This document shows, in pieces, positions 25,553 through 33,662 of a stretch of 64,000 nucleotides of DNA. Within the stretch, counting starts at the first letter, position 1; each line of letters begins with the position of its first letter. The stretch is from Rhodococcus sp. CH91. Lineage in GTDB: Bacteria > Actinomycetota > Actinomycetes > Mycobacteriales > Mycobacteriaceae. Both the position numbers and the translations under genes were made by a program. The notes beneath the pieces are model-generated. The model saw only the letters and a program-made list of their open reading frames with translations, had not been told where the DNA came from and searched no databases. The DNA lies in the NCBI RefSeq assembly GCF_022554085.1, contig NZ_JAKFYR010000002.1:124001-188000 (forward strand), in the 5' to 3' direction.

Positions 25553-26116
25553 ATGCGGAAACTGATCTACGGCATGAATCTGACACTGGACGGCTACGTC
25601 GCTGCGCCCGGCGACGACCGCGGATGGAGTGCGCCGAGCGACGAGCTGTTCCGGTGGTGGCTCGACCAGGAGCGGGCGATCGGCCTGTTCCTGTACGGGC
25701 GCACATTGTGGGAGGTCATGAGTTCCCACTGGCCGACCGGCGACCAGCAGCCCGACGCCACCCCGGCGGAGATCGAGTTCGCGCGGAACTGGAGAGATAC
25801 GCCGAAGGTGGTGTTCTCCTCGACGATCGAGAAGGTCGACTGGAACACCCGCTTGTTCACCGGCGACGCGATCGCGGAGATCGCCCGGCTCAAGGCCGAG
25901 GACGGCGAACCGATGAGGGTCGGCGGAGCGTCGCTCGCCGGCGCAGCGATGCGGGCAGGACTGATCGACGAGTACACGATCGTCACCCACCCGGTCCTGG
26001 TGGGTGGAGGCACCCCGTTCTTCACCGTGCTGGACGACTGGGTGAACCTGAACCTGGTGGAGACGCAGACCTTTCCCGGCGGGGTCGTCCAGACCAGGTA
26101 CGAGACGAGGCGGTGA
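25553..26116 (+). CDS. Dihydrofolate-reductase/RibD-C-like protein
   Basis: 187 residues from ATG at 25553. It starts MRKLIYGMNLTLDGYVA, the first strand and loop of the RibD C-terminal/DHFR fold, and has LFLYGRTLWEVM, KVVFSSTIEKVDWNTRL, RVGGASLAGAAMRAGLIDEY and HPVLVGGGTPFF. These bind NADPH and a pterin- or pyrimidine-like substrate in relatives. The true reaction of this subgroup is unknown; it is not the housekeeping DHFR. It follows the DUF3445 gene after 223 bases; a folate link to formaldehyde use is possible but unproven. Confidence 0.8.
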   Translation: MRKLIYGMNLTLDGYVAAPGDDRGWSAPSDELFRWWLDQERAIGLFLYGRTLWEVMSSHWPTGDQQPDATPAEIEFARNWRDTPKVVFSSTIEKVDWNTRLFTGDAIAEIARLKAEDGEPMRVGGASLAGAAMRAGLIDEYTIVTHPVLVGGGTPFFTVLDDWVNLNLVETQTFPGGVVQTRYETRR

Positions 26117-26126
26117 CTGGACCTGT

Positions 26127-27317
26127 CTACCGCATCTCGCCGGCCCCCACATACGGGTTCAGGCTCGCGAGTGGCTTGCCTTTCTCGAACCGCGAGTACC
26201 GGAAGTCGGCGCCGTCGACCGTGGGATCACTCGAGATGCCGTCGAGCAGCAGGTCGGCGGCGAGGCGGCCCACCGCCGGAGAGATCTTGTAGCCGTGTCC
26301 GCTGAAGCCCACCAGCAGGAACAGGCCGGGAGCGGGAGACGGGCCGATGATCGGGTTGTAGTCGGGCGTGATGTCGTAACAACCGGCGTAGGTCGACGAG
26401 AGTCTCGGGTCGGGCATGCCGGGGAGCAGCCGATCGAGTTTGGCGATCGCGGTCTCGATGTAGTCGTCGGTCGCGCGGTTCGAGTAGTCGTCCGGGTCGG
26501 CGAACTCCGGAGCGGAGTGGTCGCTGTTGCCGACGAGCAGATCGCCGTTGGGTTCGCGGCGTACATAGTGCAGGTTGACCAGGTCGGAGAAGGTCGGCAC
26601 GTCAGGCGTGGGTTCACCCTGATCGACGAGCAGGATCGGCTCACGCTGCGCCCGGATCGGAACCTCGACGCCGGCGGTCGCGCCGAGCGCCGGCGACCAG
26701 ACTCCGGTCGCGAGCACCACGGTATCGGCGTGGATGTCCTCGCCGGTCGTGGTGCGCACCCCGTAGACCTCCCCGTTCTCCCGCTGCAGGAGCGACGCCA
26801 CGGCGGTGGACTGCTGCACTCGCACACCGAGCCGACGGGCCTTCGTCCCGTACGCCATCCCGGTCATGTAGGCGTCACCGTGACCGCCGAGTGGTTCGTA
26901 GGCGAACGCGGCGAAGTCGTCGAGGGAGATCCCCGGCCAGAGCGTGCGCACCTCGTTCGCGTCGATGTTCTCCACCGGCACGCCGAGGGCGCGGTGCATC
27001 GCCACATTGGCCGCGAGTGGTTCGGTGTTGTTCTCACCCACCCCCACGATGTAGCCGGTCTGCCGGAATCCGATGTCGGTACCGAAGATCTCCTCGGCCT
27101 CGGCGAACACCTGGACGCCGTGCCAGGCCATGGCTGCGAGTGACGGGACGCCGTAGTGGCAGCGGACGATACCGCTCGACTTGCCGGTCATTCCCGAGCA
27201 CAGGGTTTCGCGTTCGAGGACGAGGACGTCGGTTTCCCCGCGTTCGGCGAGGGACCACGCCGTCGCGAGTCCTTCGAGTCCGCCCCCGACGATCACCACG
27301 CGTGCACTCTTTGTCAT
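26127..27317 (-). CDS. DAO-family FAD-dependent oxidoreductase (sarcosine-oxidase-beta-like)
   Basis: 396 residues from ATG at 27317 (GAGGGAAGCC upstream). The FAD dinucleotide motif VVIVGGGLEGLATAWSLAERG lies near the N terminus, SGMTGKSSGIVRCHY matches the flavin-attachment region of sarcosine and dimethylglycine oxidases, and the C-terminal GCYDITPDYNPIIGPSP and GFSGHGYKISPAVGRLAADLL are DAO signatures. It would oxidise a secondary N-methyl amino acid such as sarcosine or N-methylglutamate. It converges with the DHFR-like gene with a 10-base gap. Confidence 0.85.
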   Translation of the reverse strand: MTKSARVVIVGGGLEGLATAWSLAERGETDVLVLERETLCSGMTGKSSGIVRCHYGVPSLAAMAWHGVQVFAEAEEIFGTDIGFRQTGYIVGVGENNTEPLAANVAMHRALGVPVENIDANEVRTLWPGISLDDFAAFAYEPLGGHGDAYMTGMAYGTKARRLGVRVQQSTAVASLLQRENGEVYGVRTTTGEDIHADTVVLATGVWSPALGATAGVEVPIRAQREPILLVDQGEPTPDVPTFSDLVNLHYVRREPNGDLLVGNSDHSAPEFADPDDYSNRATDDYIETAIAKLDRLLPGMPDPRLSSTYAGCYDITPDYNPIIGPSPAPGLFLLVGFSGHGYKISPAVGRLAADLLLDGISSDPTVDGADFRYSRFEKGKPLASLNPYVGAGEMR

Positions 27318-27354
27318 GGCTTCCCTCACAGCTCGGACGCGGCATCGCCGCGAT

Positions 27355-27405
27355 GTCTATTGACGATAAACAATGTTGCATGTTGAGAAACAAAAGTGAA
27401 TGCCG
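27355..27405 (-). promoter_or_regulatory. AT-rich promoter region of the DAO gene
   Basis: The stretch around GATAAACAATGTTGCATGTTG is far poorer in GC than its surroundings and contains the direct repeat ATGTTG-c-ATGTTG (27374-27386). A TAAACAATG string here also occurs before the TetR gene (at about 21719). Probable promoter; exact -10 not fixed. Confidence 0.35.
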
Positions 27406-27469
27406 GTGTGTGACGACGACGTAAATTTCGGATTCCTCGTGTCGGACAGCGCACCTACCATCTCTGTCC

Positions 27470-28687
27470 ATGGGTGCGCGAAGGGTCGACGCGAGCGAAC
27501 GACGAGCACGACTGGCCGTCAGGCACCGGTTGCATCCGGGCCGTCGAGCATCCGGTGCCGTCGACGCCACCACGAGCATGATGTGCCTGCACGGCACCGA
27601 TCCGGCCAGCGTCTTCCTGTCCGCGTGGGCACGGGTCGACGGCTTCACGACCCTCGACCTCGAACGCGCGCTCTACCGTGATCGGTCCCTGGTCAAGCAC
27701 ATGGCGATGCGGCGTACGGTCTTCGTCGTCCCGCGGGAGACACTGTCGGTCGTGCAGGCGGGCGCGAGTGCGCGAGTCGCCGCGGCACAACGCCGGCAGG
27801 TGATCAAGGACGTCGAGAAGGCCGGACTCCACCGCGACGGAGGGCGGTGGCTCGACGACGTGAGTGCCCACGTACTCGAAGCCCTGTCCGGCGGCCGCGA
27901 AGCGACGTCGAGCGAGTTGCGTTCCGAGATCCCTCTTCTCGACGGCGCGATCGACTACGGGATCGGGAAGTCGTGGGGCGGCAAGGTTCCTTTCGCCCCG
28001 CGCGTGCTCACGGTGCTGTCCGCCGAAGGCAGAGTGGTCCGAGCGTCCAACAAAGGATCGTGGCGCGTGTCGCGGCCGAGCTGGACGTCGACCGAATCGT
28101 GGCTCGGCGCAGGCATCGAGCCGTGCGACGAAGCCGACGGTGTCCGCGCACTCGTGGAATCGTGGCTGCGGACCTTCGGTCCGGGGACCGAGACGGATAT
28201 CAAGTGGTGGCTCGGGTCCACCCTCACCGCGGTGCGAGCGGCGCTTGCCGAACTCGATGTGGTGGAGGTGGATCTCGACGGCCGCTCCGGATACCTCCTG
28301 TCCGACGACGTCGAGGAGCAGACTCCTGTCGAACCGTGGGGAGCGCTGTTGCCGGCTCTGGATCCCACAGTGATGGGATGGGCCGAGCGAGACTGGTATC
28401 TGGGCCCGTACAGGAGTGAACTCTTCGATGCGAACGGCAACGCCGGGCCCACTGCCTGGTGGGACGGCCGGATCGTCGGGACGTGGTGGCAGAGCGGATC
28501 CGGATCCGTCGAACTGCACCTGCTCGAAGACATCGGAGCGGATGGCCGTGCGGTGCTCGAACAGGAGACGGCGCGTCTCGACGAGTGGCTCGGGGGAGTG
28601 AAGGTCATGGCGAGATTCCCGACACCCCTCGCGAAGGAACTCGCGGGCGCGACCGAAGGTGACCGTCCGGGCCGGCCCTCGTCGTAG
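27470..28687 (+). CDS. Winged-helix DNA-binding protein (AlkZ/YcaQ-like family)
   Basis: 405 residues from ATG at 27470. The protein matches the actinobacterial winged-helix family PF06224, related to AlkZ/YcaQ DNA glycosylases: tandem winged helices in the first 300 residues (for example LERALYRDRSLVKHMAMRRTVFVVP, ESWLRTFGPGTETDIKWWLG) and the sheet ALLPALDPTVMGWAERDWYL with TAWWDGRIVGTWWQ. In relatives these unhook interstrand crosslinks or repair alkylated bases. The catalytic glutamines of AlkZ were not identified, so activity is unclear. A TACCAT element ends 8 bases before ATG. Confidence 0.8.
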   Translation: MGARRVDASERRARLAVRHRLHPGRRASGAVDATTSMMCLHGTDPASVFLSAWARVDGFTTLDLERALYRDRSLVKHMAMRRTVFVVPRETLSVVQAGASARVAAAQRRQVIKDVEKAGLHRDGGRWLDDVSAHVLEALSGGREATSSELRSEIPLLDGAIDYGIGKSWGGKVPFAPRVLTVLSAEGRVVRASNKGSWRVSRPSWTSTESWLGAGIEPCDEADGVRALVESWLRTFGPGTETDIKWWLGSTLTAVRAALAELDVVEVDLDGRSGYLLSDDVEEQTPVEPWGALLPALDPTVMGWAERDWYLGPYRSELFDANGNAGPTAWWDGRIVGTWWQSGSGSVELHLLEDIGADGRAVLEQETARLDEWLGGVKVMARFPTPLAKELAGATEGDRPGRPSS

Positions 28688-28696
28688 GCTGCGCAC

Positions 28697-29302
28697 ATGA
28701 CCGTCGAATCGAGAACCGCCACGCCCGAAGATATCCGGGTCTTCGCCCCGGTACTCGCCGAGGCGTTCTTCGACGACCCTGTCTTCATGTGGATGTTCCC
28801 GGACGAACAGCAGCGGATCCGGCGCATGACCCGCTTCTTCGCGACCGACGCTCGCCACCACATGGTTCCGCTGGGTGCCACCGACATCGTGGAGTCCGAG
28901 GGGAGCATCGGGGGTGTGGCAATGTGGGCGCCGCCGGGACGCTGGCGTACCGACCGGTGGACCTCGCTCCGTCTCATGCCGGGCTTCCTGCTCGCACTCG
29001 GCAGGAATTCCGGGCGAGGACAGCAGGTGGACGAGACTCTCGACGCGGCCCACCCGGCCGAGCCGCACTGGTACCTGTCGACGATCGGTACCTCACCTGC
29101 TGCACGCGGCGCCGGCTTCGGCTCGGCGCTCATGGAAGCCGGGCTGGACCGTGCCGACGCGGGGCACGCCCCCGCCTACCTCGAATCGAGCAAGGAGCAG
29201 AACATCCCCTACTACGAGAGGTTCGGGTTCGAGGTCACCCACGAGATCGTCGTCCCCGGGGGAGGGCCGACGCTCTGGGGCATGTGGCGCCGACCTCGTT
29301 GA
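28697..29302 (+). CDS. GNAT-family N-acetyltransferase
   Basis: 201 residues from ATG at 28697, 9 bases after the winged-helix gene. The acetyl-CoA pyrophosphate loop is at about 133-147 (TSPAARGAGFGSALME), and LESSKEQNIPYYERFGFEV is motif B of the fold. The N-terminal half (VLAEAFFDDPVFMWMFPDE) matches a common actinobacterial GNAT group. Substrate unknown. A TAGGCT lies 6 bases before the start and overlaps the upstream stop, so a separate leaderless start is possible. Confidence 0.87.
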   Translation: MTVESRTATPEDIRVFAPVLAEAFFDDPVFMWMFPDEQQRIRRMTRFFATDARHHMVPLGATDIVESEGSIGGVAMWAPPGRWRTDRWTSLRLMPGFLLALGRNSGRGQQVDETLDAAHPAEPHWYLSTIGTSPAARGAGFGSALMEAGLDRADAGHAPAYLESSKEQNIPYYERFGFEVTHEIVVPGGGPTLWGMWRRPR

Positions 29303-29374
29303 GCCGCGGAGGTCCGGCGTGTGCGGTCGGTCGTGGGTATTGACCAGGGCAATCTGCAGGAGCCCAATGGATGC

Positions 29375-30145
29375 ATGATGTTCGCCGGGCCGGCCGATCA
29401 TTACGACCGCTTCATGGGGCGCTACACACCCTCGTTGGCGGTTGCCTTCACCGATGCGGTCGGTGTCACCGCTGGTCGACGCGTGTGTGATGTGGGGTGT
29501 GGACCCGGTGGACTCACCCGGGAACTCGTCTCCCGGGTAGGGCCCGCGAACGTCGCTGCGATCGATCCGGCACCGCAATTCGTGCTGGCATGCCGGGAGC
29601 GGAACCCGGGAGCGGACGTCCGCGAAGGCGTAGCGGAGGAACTGCCGTGGCCGACCGGCACATTCGACATCACCTTGTCGTCGCTCGTGATCGGATTCAT
29701 GACCGATCCCGAACGCGGTGTACACGAGATGAGGCGGGTGACCCGGCCGGGCGGAATCGTGGCGGCGTGTATGTGGGACATCTCCCATGGTGGTATGACG
29801 ATGCTCCGATTGTTCTGGACGGCAGTGAGACGGGTCGAACCGACTGCTGCGGGCGAAGCCCGCCTGGCGGGCACATCGGAAGGCGACATCGCGGACCGCT
29901 TCCGTCGCGCAGGACTCACGGACGTCGTCGACGGATCCGTGAGGGCAGAAGCCCCCTATACCGACTTCGACGACTTCTGGACACCCTTCGCTTTCGGTGT
30001 CGGACCATCCGGACAGGCTCTGCTGTCCTTGTCCGACGAGCAGAAGGACCGGGTCCGGGAAACGTGCAGGGACGCCCTCCCGGCCGGGTCGTTCACACTC
30101 GATGCCCGTGCCTGGTACGCGCGGGGGACCGCCCCGGCGGTGTGA
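29375..30145 (+). CDS. Class I SAM-dependent methyltransferase
   Basis: 256 residues from ATG at 29375; the frame could begin earlier at 29321, but that adds an unconserved 18 residues. The SAM motif I is VCDVGCGPGGLTRELV (near residue 35), motif II AAIDPAPQFVLACRER, and the post-I acidic loop LPWPTGTFDITLSSLVIGFM. The methyl acceptor cannot be told. It is independent of its neighbours by context. Confidence 0.85.
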   Translation: MMFAGPADHYDRFMGRYTPSLAVAFTDAVGVTAGRRVCDVGCGPGGLTRELVSRVGPANVAAIDPAPQFVLACRERNPGADVREGVAEELPWPTGTFDITLSSLVIGFMTDPERGVHEMRRVTRPGGIVAACMWDISHGGMTMLRLFWTAVRRVEPTAAGEARLAGTSEGDIADRFRRAGLTDVVDGSVRAEAPYTDFDDFWTPFAFGVGPSGQALLSLSDEQKDRVRETCRDALPAGSFTLDARAWYARGTAPAV

Positions 30146-30171
30146 CAGCGTGGATGGGACGATGCCGGGGT

Positions 30172-30441
30172 ATGACGAGCGCCGAGTCGTACGCCGGATT
30201 TCTCCCCGAGGCGCATTGTGAGCATGCGCCGTCGCCCACCTCGACGTGGTGGCAGTGGCGCGATCGCCGGGTCCACATAGCTCGTTCCGCGAATCCCGGT
30301 GCGCAGGTGCGTTTCCTGGGGATTCACGGAGCAGGAGGGCGTTTCGTCGGATCCTGCGGAGAGCCGAACCACGCCCACCTAGCATGGAAACGCCGCTCGA
30401 TGCTCGGCCGTCGCTCACCGGTCGGGCTTCCGAGGCGATAG
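30172..30441 (+). pseudogene. Truncated alpha/beta hydrolase N-terminus
   Basis: An 89-codon frame begins with MTSAESYAGFLPEAHCEHA and has WWQWRDRRVHIARSANPG and FLGIHGAGG at 48-56, the start and oxyanion-hole segment of an alpha/beta hydrolase of about 330 residues. After GG the sequence turns into unrelated low-quality residues and stops, with no nucleophile elbow. No continuation was seen in the other frames. I read it as a remnant of a deleted hydrolase gene; a coincidental small gene is less likely. Confidence 0.55.
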
Positions 30442-30519
30442 CGAAGAGGCTGCGCACGCCGGGCCTCACGCGCGTCGCCGAAACAGCAGAGCTTCCTCGT
30501 CCAAGGGAGGTGAGGGCCG

Positions 30520-30945
30520 ATGGCGACAGCGCAGCGATCCGCGCTCGGCCGCAAGTCGGGTTATCTCGTCGGCATCGTTGTCGAGGTGGTGCTTCTGTAC
30601 CTGGCGAACAGGCGGCCGGGCTGGGACGCAGTTCCCTTCCTCACCGGTGAGACCACCCGCGTTCTGGGTTGGGTGAACGCCTCCCTCGTCGCCGGCCTCG
30701 TCACGAATGCGGTGTACCTCGCCGTCGACCCGCCACGCCTGAAAGCTGTGGGCGACCTGGTGGTGAACGGCATCGGGCTGTACGCGCTCGTGCGGATATG
30801 GCAGGTCTTCCCGTTCACCTTCCCCGACGACAGTTCGGTGCCGTGGGATCCGATCGCCCGCGCGGTGCTGGTGGTGGGCATGATCGGGACGGTCATCGCC
30901 CTGCTCGTCGCGGTGGTCCGGCTCGTGACCGGCCGGCGAAGGTGA
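30520..30945 (+). CDS. Small integral membrane protein
   Basis: 141 residues; ATG is preceded by the strong site AAGGGAGGTGA. Four hydrophobic segments are apparent (about 14-30, 46-66, 78-92 and 111-133), with a basic end VTGRRR. The spacing of charges and its four-helix shape recall small actinobacterial membrane proteins of unknown function. No catalytic motif. Convergent with the type VII-like locus. Confidence 0.7.
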   Translation: MATAQRSALGRKSGYLVGIVVEVVLLYLANRRPGWDAVPFLTGETTRVLGWVNASLVAGLVTNAVYLAVDPPRLKAVGDLVVNGIGLYALVRIWQVFPFTFPDDSSVPWDPIARAVLVVGMIGTVIALLVAVVRLVTGRRR

Positions 30946-30982
30946 GACAGGCCGGGGTCTCGGCACGTCGGGCGCGTCGGTG

Positions 30983-32005
30983 TCAGAACGGTTCCGACTC
31001 GAGGAAGGGCACCCGAACAGGGCGAGTCGGACATCGCCACCATGTCGTGGTGGCGCGGGCGCGCAGTTCGGCGACCGTGGCGGCGATCGCCTCGGGATCG
31101 CGCAGTTCTCTGCACGCATGGGGGTTGTCGGCATAGCGCGCGACCGCGGCGTCGATGATCTCGGGCGCGATCCGGAAGGGCCCTCGGTTCACATACACGC
31201 AAAGCCAGCCCGGGTCCCCGGCAGGCGCGGCCGGATCGTCGACGTGGCGTCGTGCCTGGCGGACGTGGTCCACCGCATTTCGGTCGACCTTCACCCAGGG
31301 TCGTGGGACACGGGAGGAGACGACGGCGCGGTTGGTGGCGTGCAGCCAGAAGATGAGGGATCTGTTGTCGGCAGAGTGGTCGGCGGAAGACAAGCTGTCC
31401 CACGGGATCCAGGTGTCTCCACCGTAGCCGTGGATATGAATTCCGTCGTGGCGGAGAGCGATCCGACCGGGCCCGACGCGCCTCAGCAGCATCAGGACGA
31501 CGAGGCCCGTTTGCCATCCACACGTCGGGACGAGCATGAAGATCCACAGTGCGACGGCGTGTTCGGCGGGGGACAGCGAATCGGAGTACATCAGGAAGAA
31601 CACGATCGTCGCCGTGATCACGGGGAGCGCGACATACGCCGCCAGGTTGTAGATGAGGCGGGACTGCCGTAGCACGAGCGCTGGAACACCGTCGTCCCTG
31701 CCGCAGGCGATATCGCCGGGAACGGTTCTGGGGCTGTACATCGGAAAAAGAAAAACCGGCAGCATCGCTATGAGAACTGCGAAACACAGCGCGCCGAGCG
31801 GGACGGAGAGTGGGTACGGGTGTGCGATCTCGAACGAGAACGGATCGCGGACCGGAACTCCCCCGAATGCGGCGGCGGCCACCATGGCCGCCGCCACGGC
31901 CGGCAGGACGAGGGTTCCCAGCATCTGGAAGTAGACGATGGGGCCTCCGTATTTCCGGGGCCCGGCCGGGGGATCGGCGTCTGCCGGCACGTCGTCATTC
32001 GGCAT
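30983..32005 (-). CDS. Four-TM protein with bacterial PH-like domain
   Basis: 340 residues from ATG at 32005; a TTG two codons earlier is possible. Four membrane helices lie at roughly 24-48, 66-90, 115-140 and 147-170. The remaining half is soluble; IALRHDGIHIHGYGGDTWIPWDSL and SLIFWLHATN have the strand pattern of bacterial PH domains. Its start overlaps the stop of the WXG-like gene by 11 bases. It may anchor or receive the small proteins encoded ahead of it. No function known. Confidence 0.65.
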   Translation of the reverse strand: MPNDDVPADADPPAGPRKYGGPIVYFQMLGTLVLPAVAAAMVAAAAFGGVPVRDPFSFEIAHPYPLSVPLGALCFAVLIAMLPVFLFPMYSPRTVPGDIACGRDDGVPALVLRQSRLIYNLAAYVALPVITATIVFFLMYSDSLSPAEHAVALWIFMLVPTCGWQTGLVVLMLLRRVGPGRIALRHDGIHIHGYGGDTWIPWDSLSSADHSADNRSLIFWLHATNRAVVSSRVPRPWVKVDRNAVDHVRQARRHVDDPAAPAGDPGWLCVYVNRGPFRIAPEIIDAAVARYADNPHACRELRDPEAIAATVAELRARATTTWWRCPTRPVRVPFLESEPF

Positions 32006-32744
32006 CGACAAGGCCCCCCAGGACCGCTCCGCCGAGGTCCTTCAGTGCGTGGAGCGCGTCCTCTGCTTCGCCGATGCTTGCGTTCACTGTGGACCAAGCC
32101 GTCGTGGAAGAATTTTCGTAGAGGTGGTCGACGCCTCCGGAGGTCATGATGCCGACCGTCGTACCTATCAGTGCGCCGCCCACGGGTCCGATGAACGGAA
32201 CCGCCGCTCCCGCAAGAGATCCCGCCACGATCGAAGCAGCGAGCCCGGTCGTGATGGTGAACGTCGCTGCCCACGCCTTGCTCGTCCAGCGATGGGTCAC
32301 CGCCGCGACCTCCCGTGCCCACCGCGCATGCACATCCTCCGCTGCGGCAGCGCACTCGTCGTACGCACGGATGACGCTCGGATCGGACCCGGGAGGCGGA
32401 TCACCGATCACATCGCAGACCACCATGAGACCCGCGGCCGAAGCGCGTCGCCGGATGGCCGCCATGTCGTCCAGCACGGAGGAGAGTGCGGCCGAGATGC
32501 GATCGAAGACGACCGCGACCTCGAGTATCTCGCCGTGCACGGTGTCGATGCGAACCACGAGACGTGAGGCTTCGCGGAGATAACGATCCGACGCCTCACC
32601 GTCCCACCCGTCGTCTGCGCTGCGGCGTGCTGCGGCGGCGTCGTCCGCGGCTGCCTCGAGCGCTACGGCGACGGTGCGTCGGAGTCGGTCTCCGACCCGA
32701 AGGATGGCTGCGGGATCACCCGCGACGAAGGTATCGATCGACAT
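31995..32744 (-). CDS. WXG-like protein with glycine-rich hydrophobic tail (putative type VII substrate)
   Basis: 249 residues. The first 130 are alpha-helical, with many Ala and Asp and the turn DDGWDGEASDRYLREASRL, which looks like the WxG hairpin of type VII-secreted proteins. From about 165 a glycine/alanine-rich segment (ITTGLAASIVAGSLAGAAVPFIGPVGGALIGTTVGIMTSGG) could insert in a membrane. It is 4 bases from the EspC-like gene and overlaps the four-TM gene, so all are one operon. No catalytic toxin domain seen. Confidence 0.6.
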   Translation of the reverse strand: MSIDTFVAGDPAAILRVGDRLRRTVAVALEAAADDAAAARRSADDGWDGEASDRYLREASRLVVRIDTVHGEILEVAVVFDRISAALSSVLDDMAAIRRRASAAGLMVVCDVIGDPPPGSDPSVIRAYDECAAAAEDVHARWAREVAAVTHRWTSKAWAATFTITTGLAASIVAGSLAGAAVPFIGPVGGALIGTTVGIMTSGGVDHLYENSSTTAWSTVNASIGEAEDALHALKDLGGAVLGGLVDAE

Positions 32745-32748
32745 CGCG

Positions 32749-33039
32749 TCACTCGACGTTCTCGGACCACGTGGTCACCACTTCGGCCGCCGTCCGGGTG
32801 TCGGCCTCGCGGTAGGCGTCGGCGCACGCGGCGAGCATTCCCCCGGTGAGGCCGAGCATCTGCACGAGCCCGGCCACCCCGGTGGCGGCCTGCGCGAGCA
32901 TCCCGACGAGTGCCGGAGTGGCCGAACCGGCGTGCACTGCCGACGGAAAGTGTTCTGCCGCAGCGGCGGTAGTGAGCGCGGTCGACTCGTATCGAGCGGC
33001 TGCCCGGTCGAGTTCCTCGGGCACGACACGAATGGTCAT
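32749..33039 (-). CDS. EspC/WXG100-like small protein
   Basis: 96 residues, ATG at 33039 overlapping the previous stop by 4 bases. MTIRVVPEELDRAAARYEST and VVTTWSENVE frame two helical halves with an Ala/Gly/Met-rich middle (VGMLAQAATGVAGLVQMLG), as in EspC and other ESX-exported chaperone-like proteins. Normal length for the family (about 100). A type VII secretion core (EccC etc.) is not in the window. Confidence 0.65.
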   Translation of the reverse strand: MTIRVVPEELDRAAARYESTALTTAAAAEHFPSAVHAGSATPALVGMLAQAATGVAGLVQMLGLTGGMLAACADAYREADTRTAAEVVTTWSENVE

Positions 33040-33341
33040 CGTGTCGCCGCCCTGTCGATGCCGGTCCCGCGCCGCTCGTGCTCGGGGATCTCGATATCGA
33101 GGACCAGCACGTCCCACGAGTACACCTCACGGAACCGGGACAGCAGATGCGCGGGGACGACCAGCCAGGGCTGGGCAGCGCCACAACACGAGACCAACCG
33201 ATCGAGCGCCGTGTACGCGAGGAGTGCGATGCGGCCGTCGCTCAGGAACCGCAGATCGGGGACCGCATCGACCGGGTCCGAAACTGATTCTGCACACGGA
33301 AGATATACATACGGCGGCAACATGGACGCAGCGTCGTTCAC
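33036..33341 (-). CDS. SAV_915-type small hypothetical protein
   Basis: 101 residues from GTG at 33341, with an AGGGGGGA ribosome site 5-6 bases ahead. It reads as MLPPYVYLPC...GRIALLAYTALDRLVSCCGAAQPWLVVP, a soluble domain that I associate with the SAV_915 family of actinobacteria (function unknown). First gene of the four-gene minus-strand set, probably setting the promoter. Confidence 0.6.
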   Translation of the reverse strand: MNDAASMLPPYVYLPCAESVSDPVDAVPDLRFLSDGRIALLAYTALDRLVSCCGAAQPWLVVPAHLLSRFREVYSWDVLVLDIEIPEHERRGTGIDRAATR

Positions 33342-33662
33342 GACGATCCCCCCTGATCGTGTCGGCAACCGCCGACCCCCCGGTCGACGACGCCGACACC
33401 CTATCAAGATCAGGTCACCGCCGCCCTCGTCCTGTTGCCGTCACTCATGCACGACGCTTCTCGGTGGTAGCCCGTTCCGATTCCGGATCCGGCCCGGGAT
33501 CGGACGAATCCACGATCCCCGTCACGACCGGAGCCACGGACAAATCGAGCGCCCGGATAAGCCTTTTCGTTCCTTTGGGTGCTCGCTCTTCACCCGAAAC
33601 AACGGAGCGGAGGGCTCGACGGGCATACGGTCGGAGGGTGCCCGATGTCGCGGAGAATCGAG
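33342..33662. other. 321-base divergent intergenic region
   Basis: Between the minus-strand small-protein operon and the plus-strand LPG-type gene. It holds an inverted repeat with 8-base arms (GTGTCGGC at 33359-33366, GCCGACAC at 33392-33399) with a 25-base spacer. No reading frame or RNA gene is convincing here. Confidence 0.5.
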
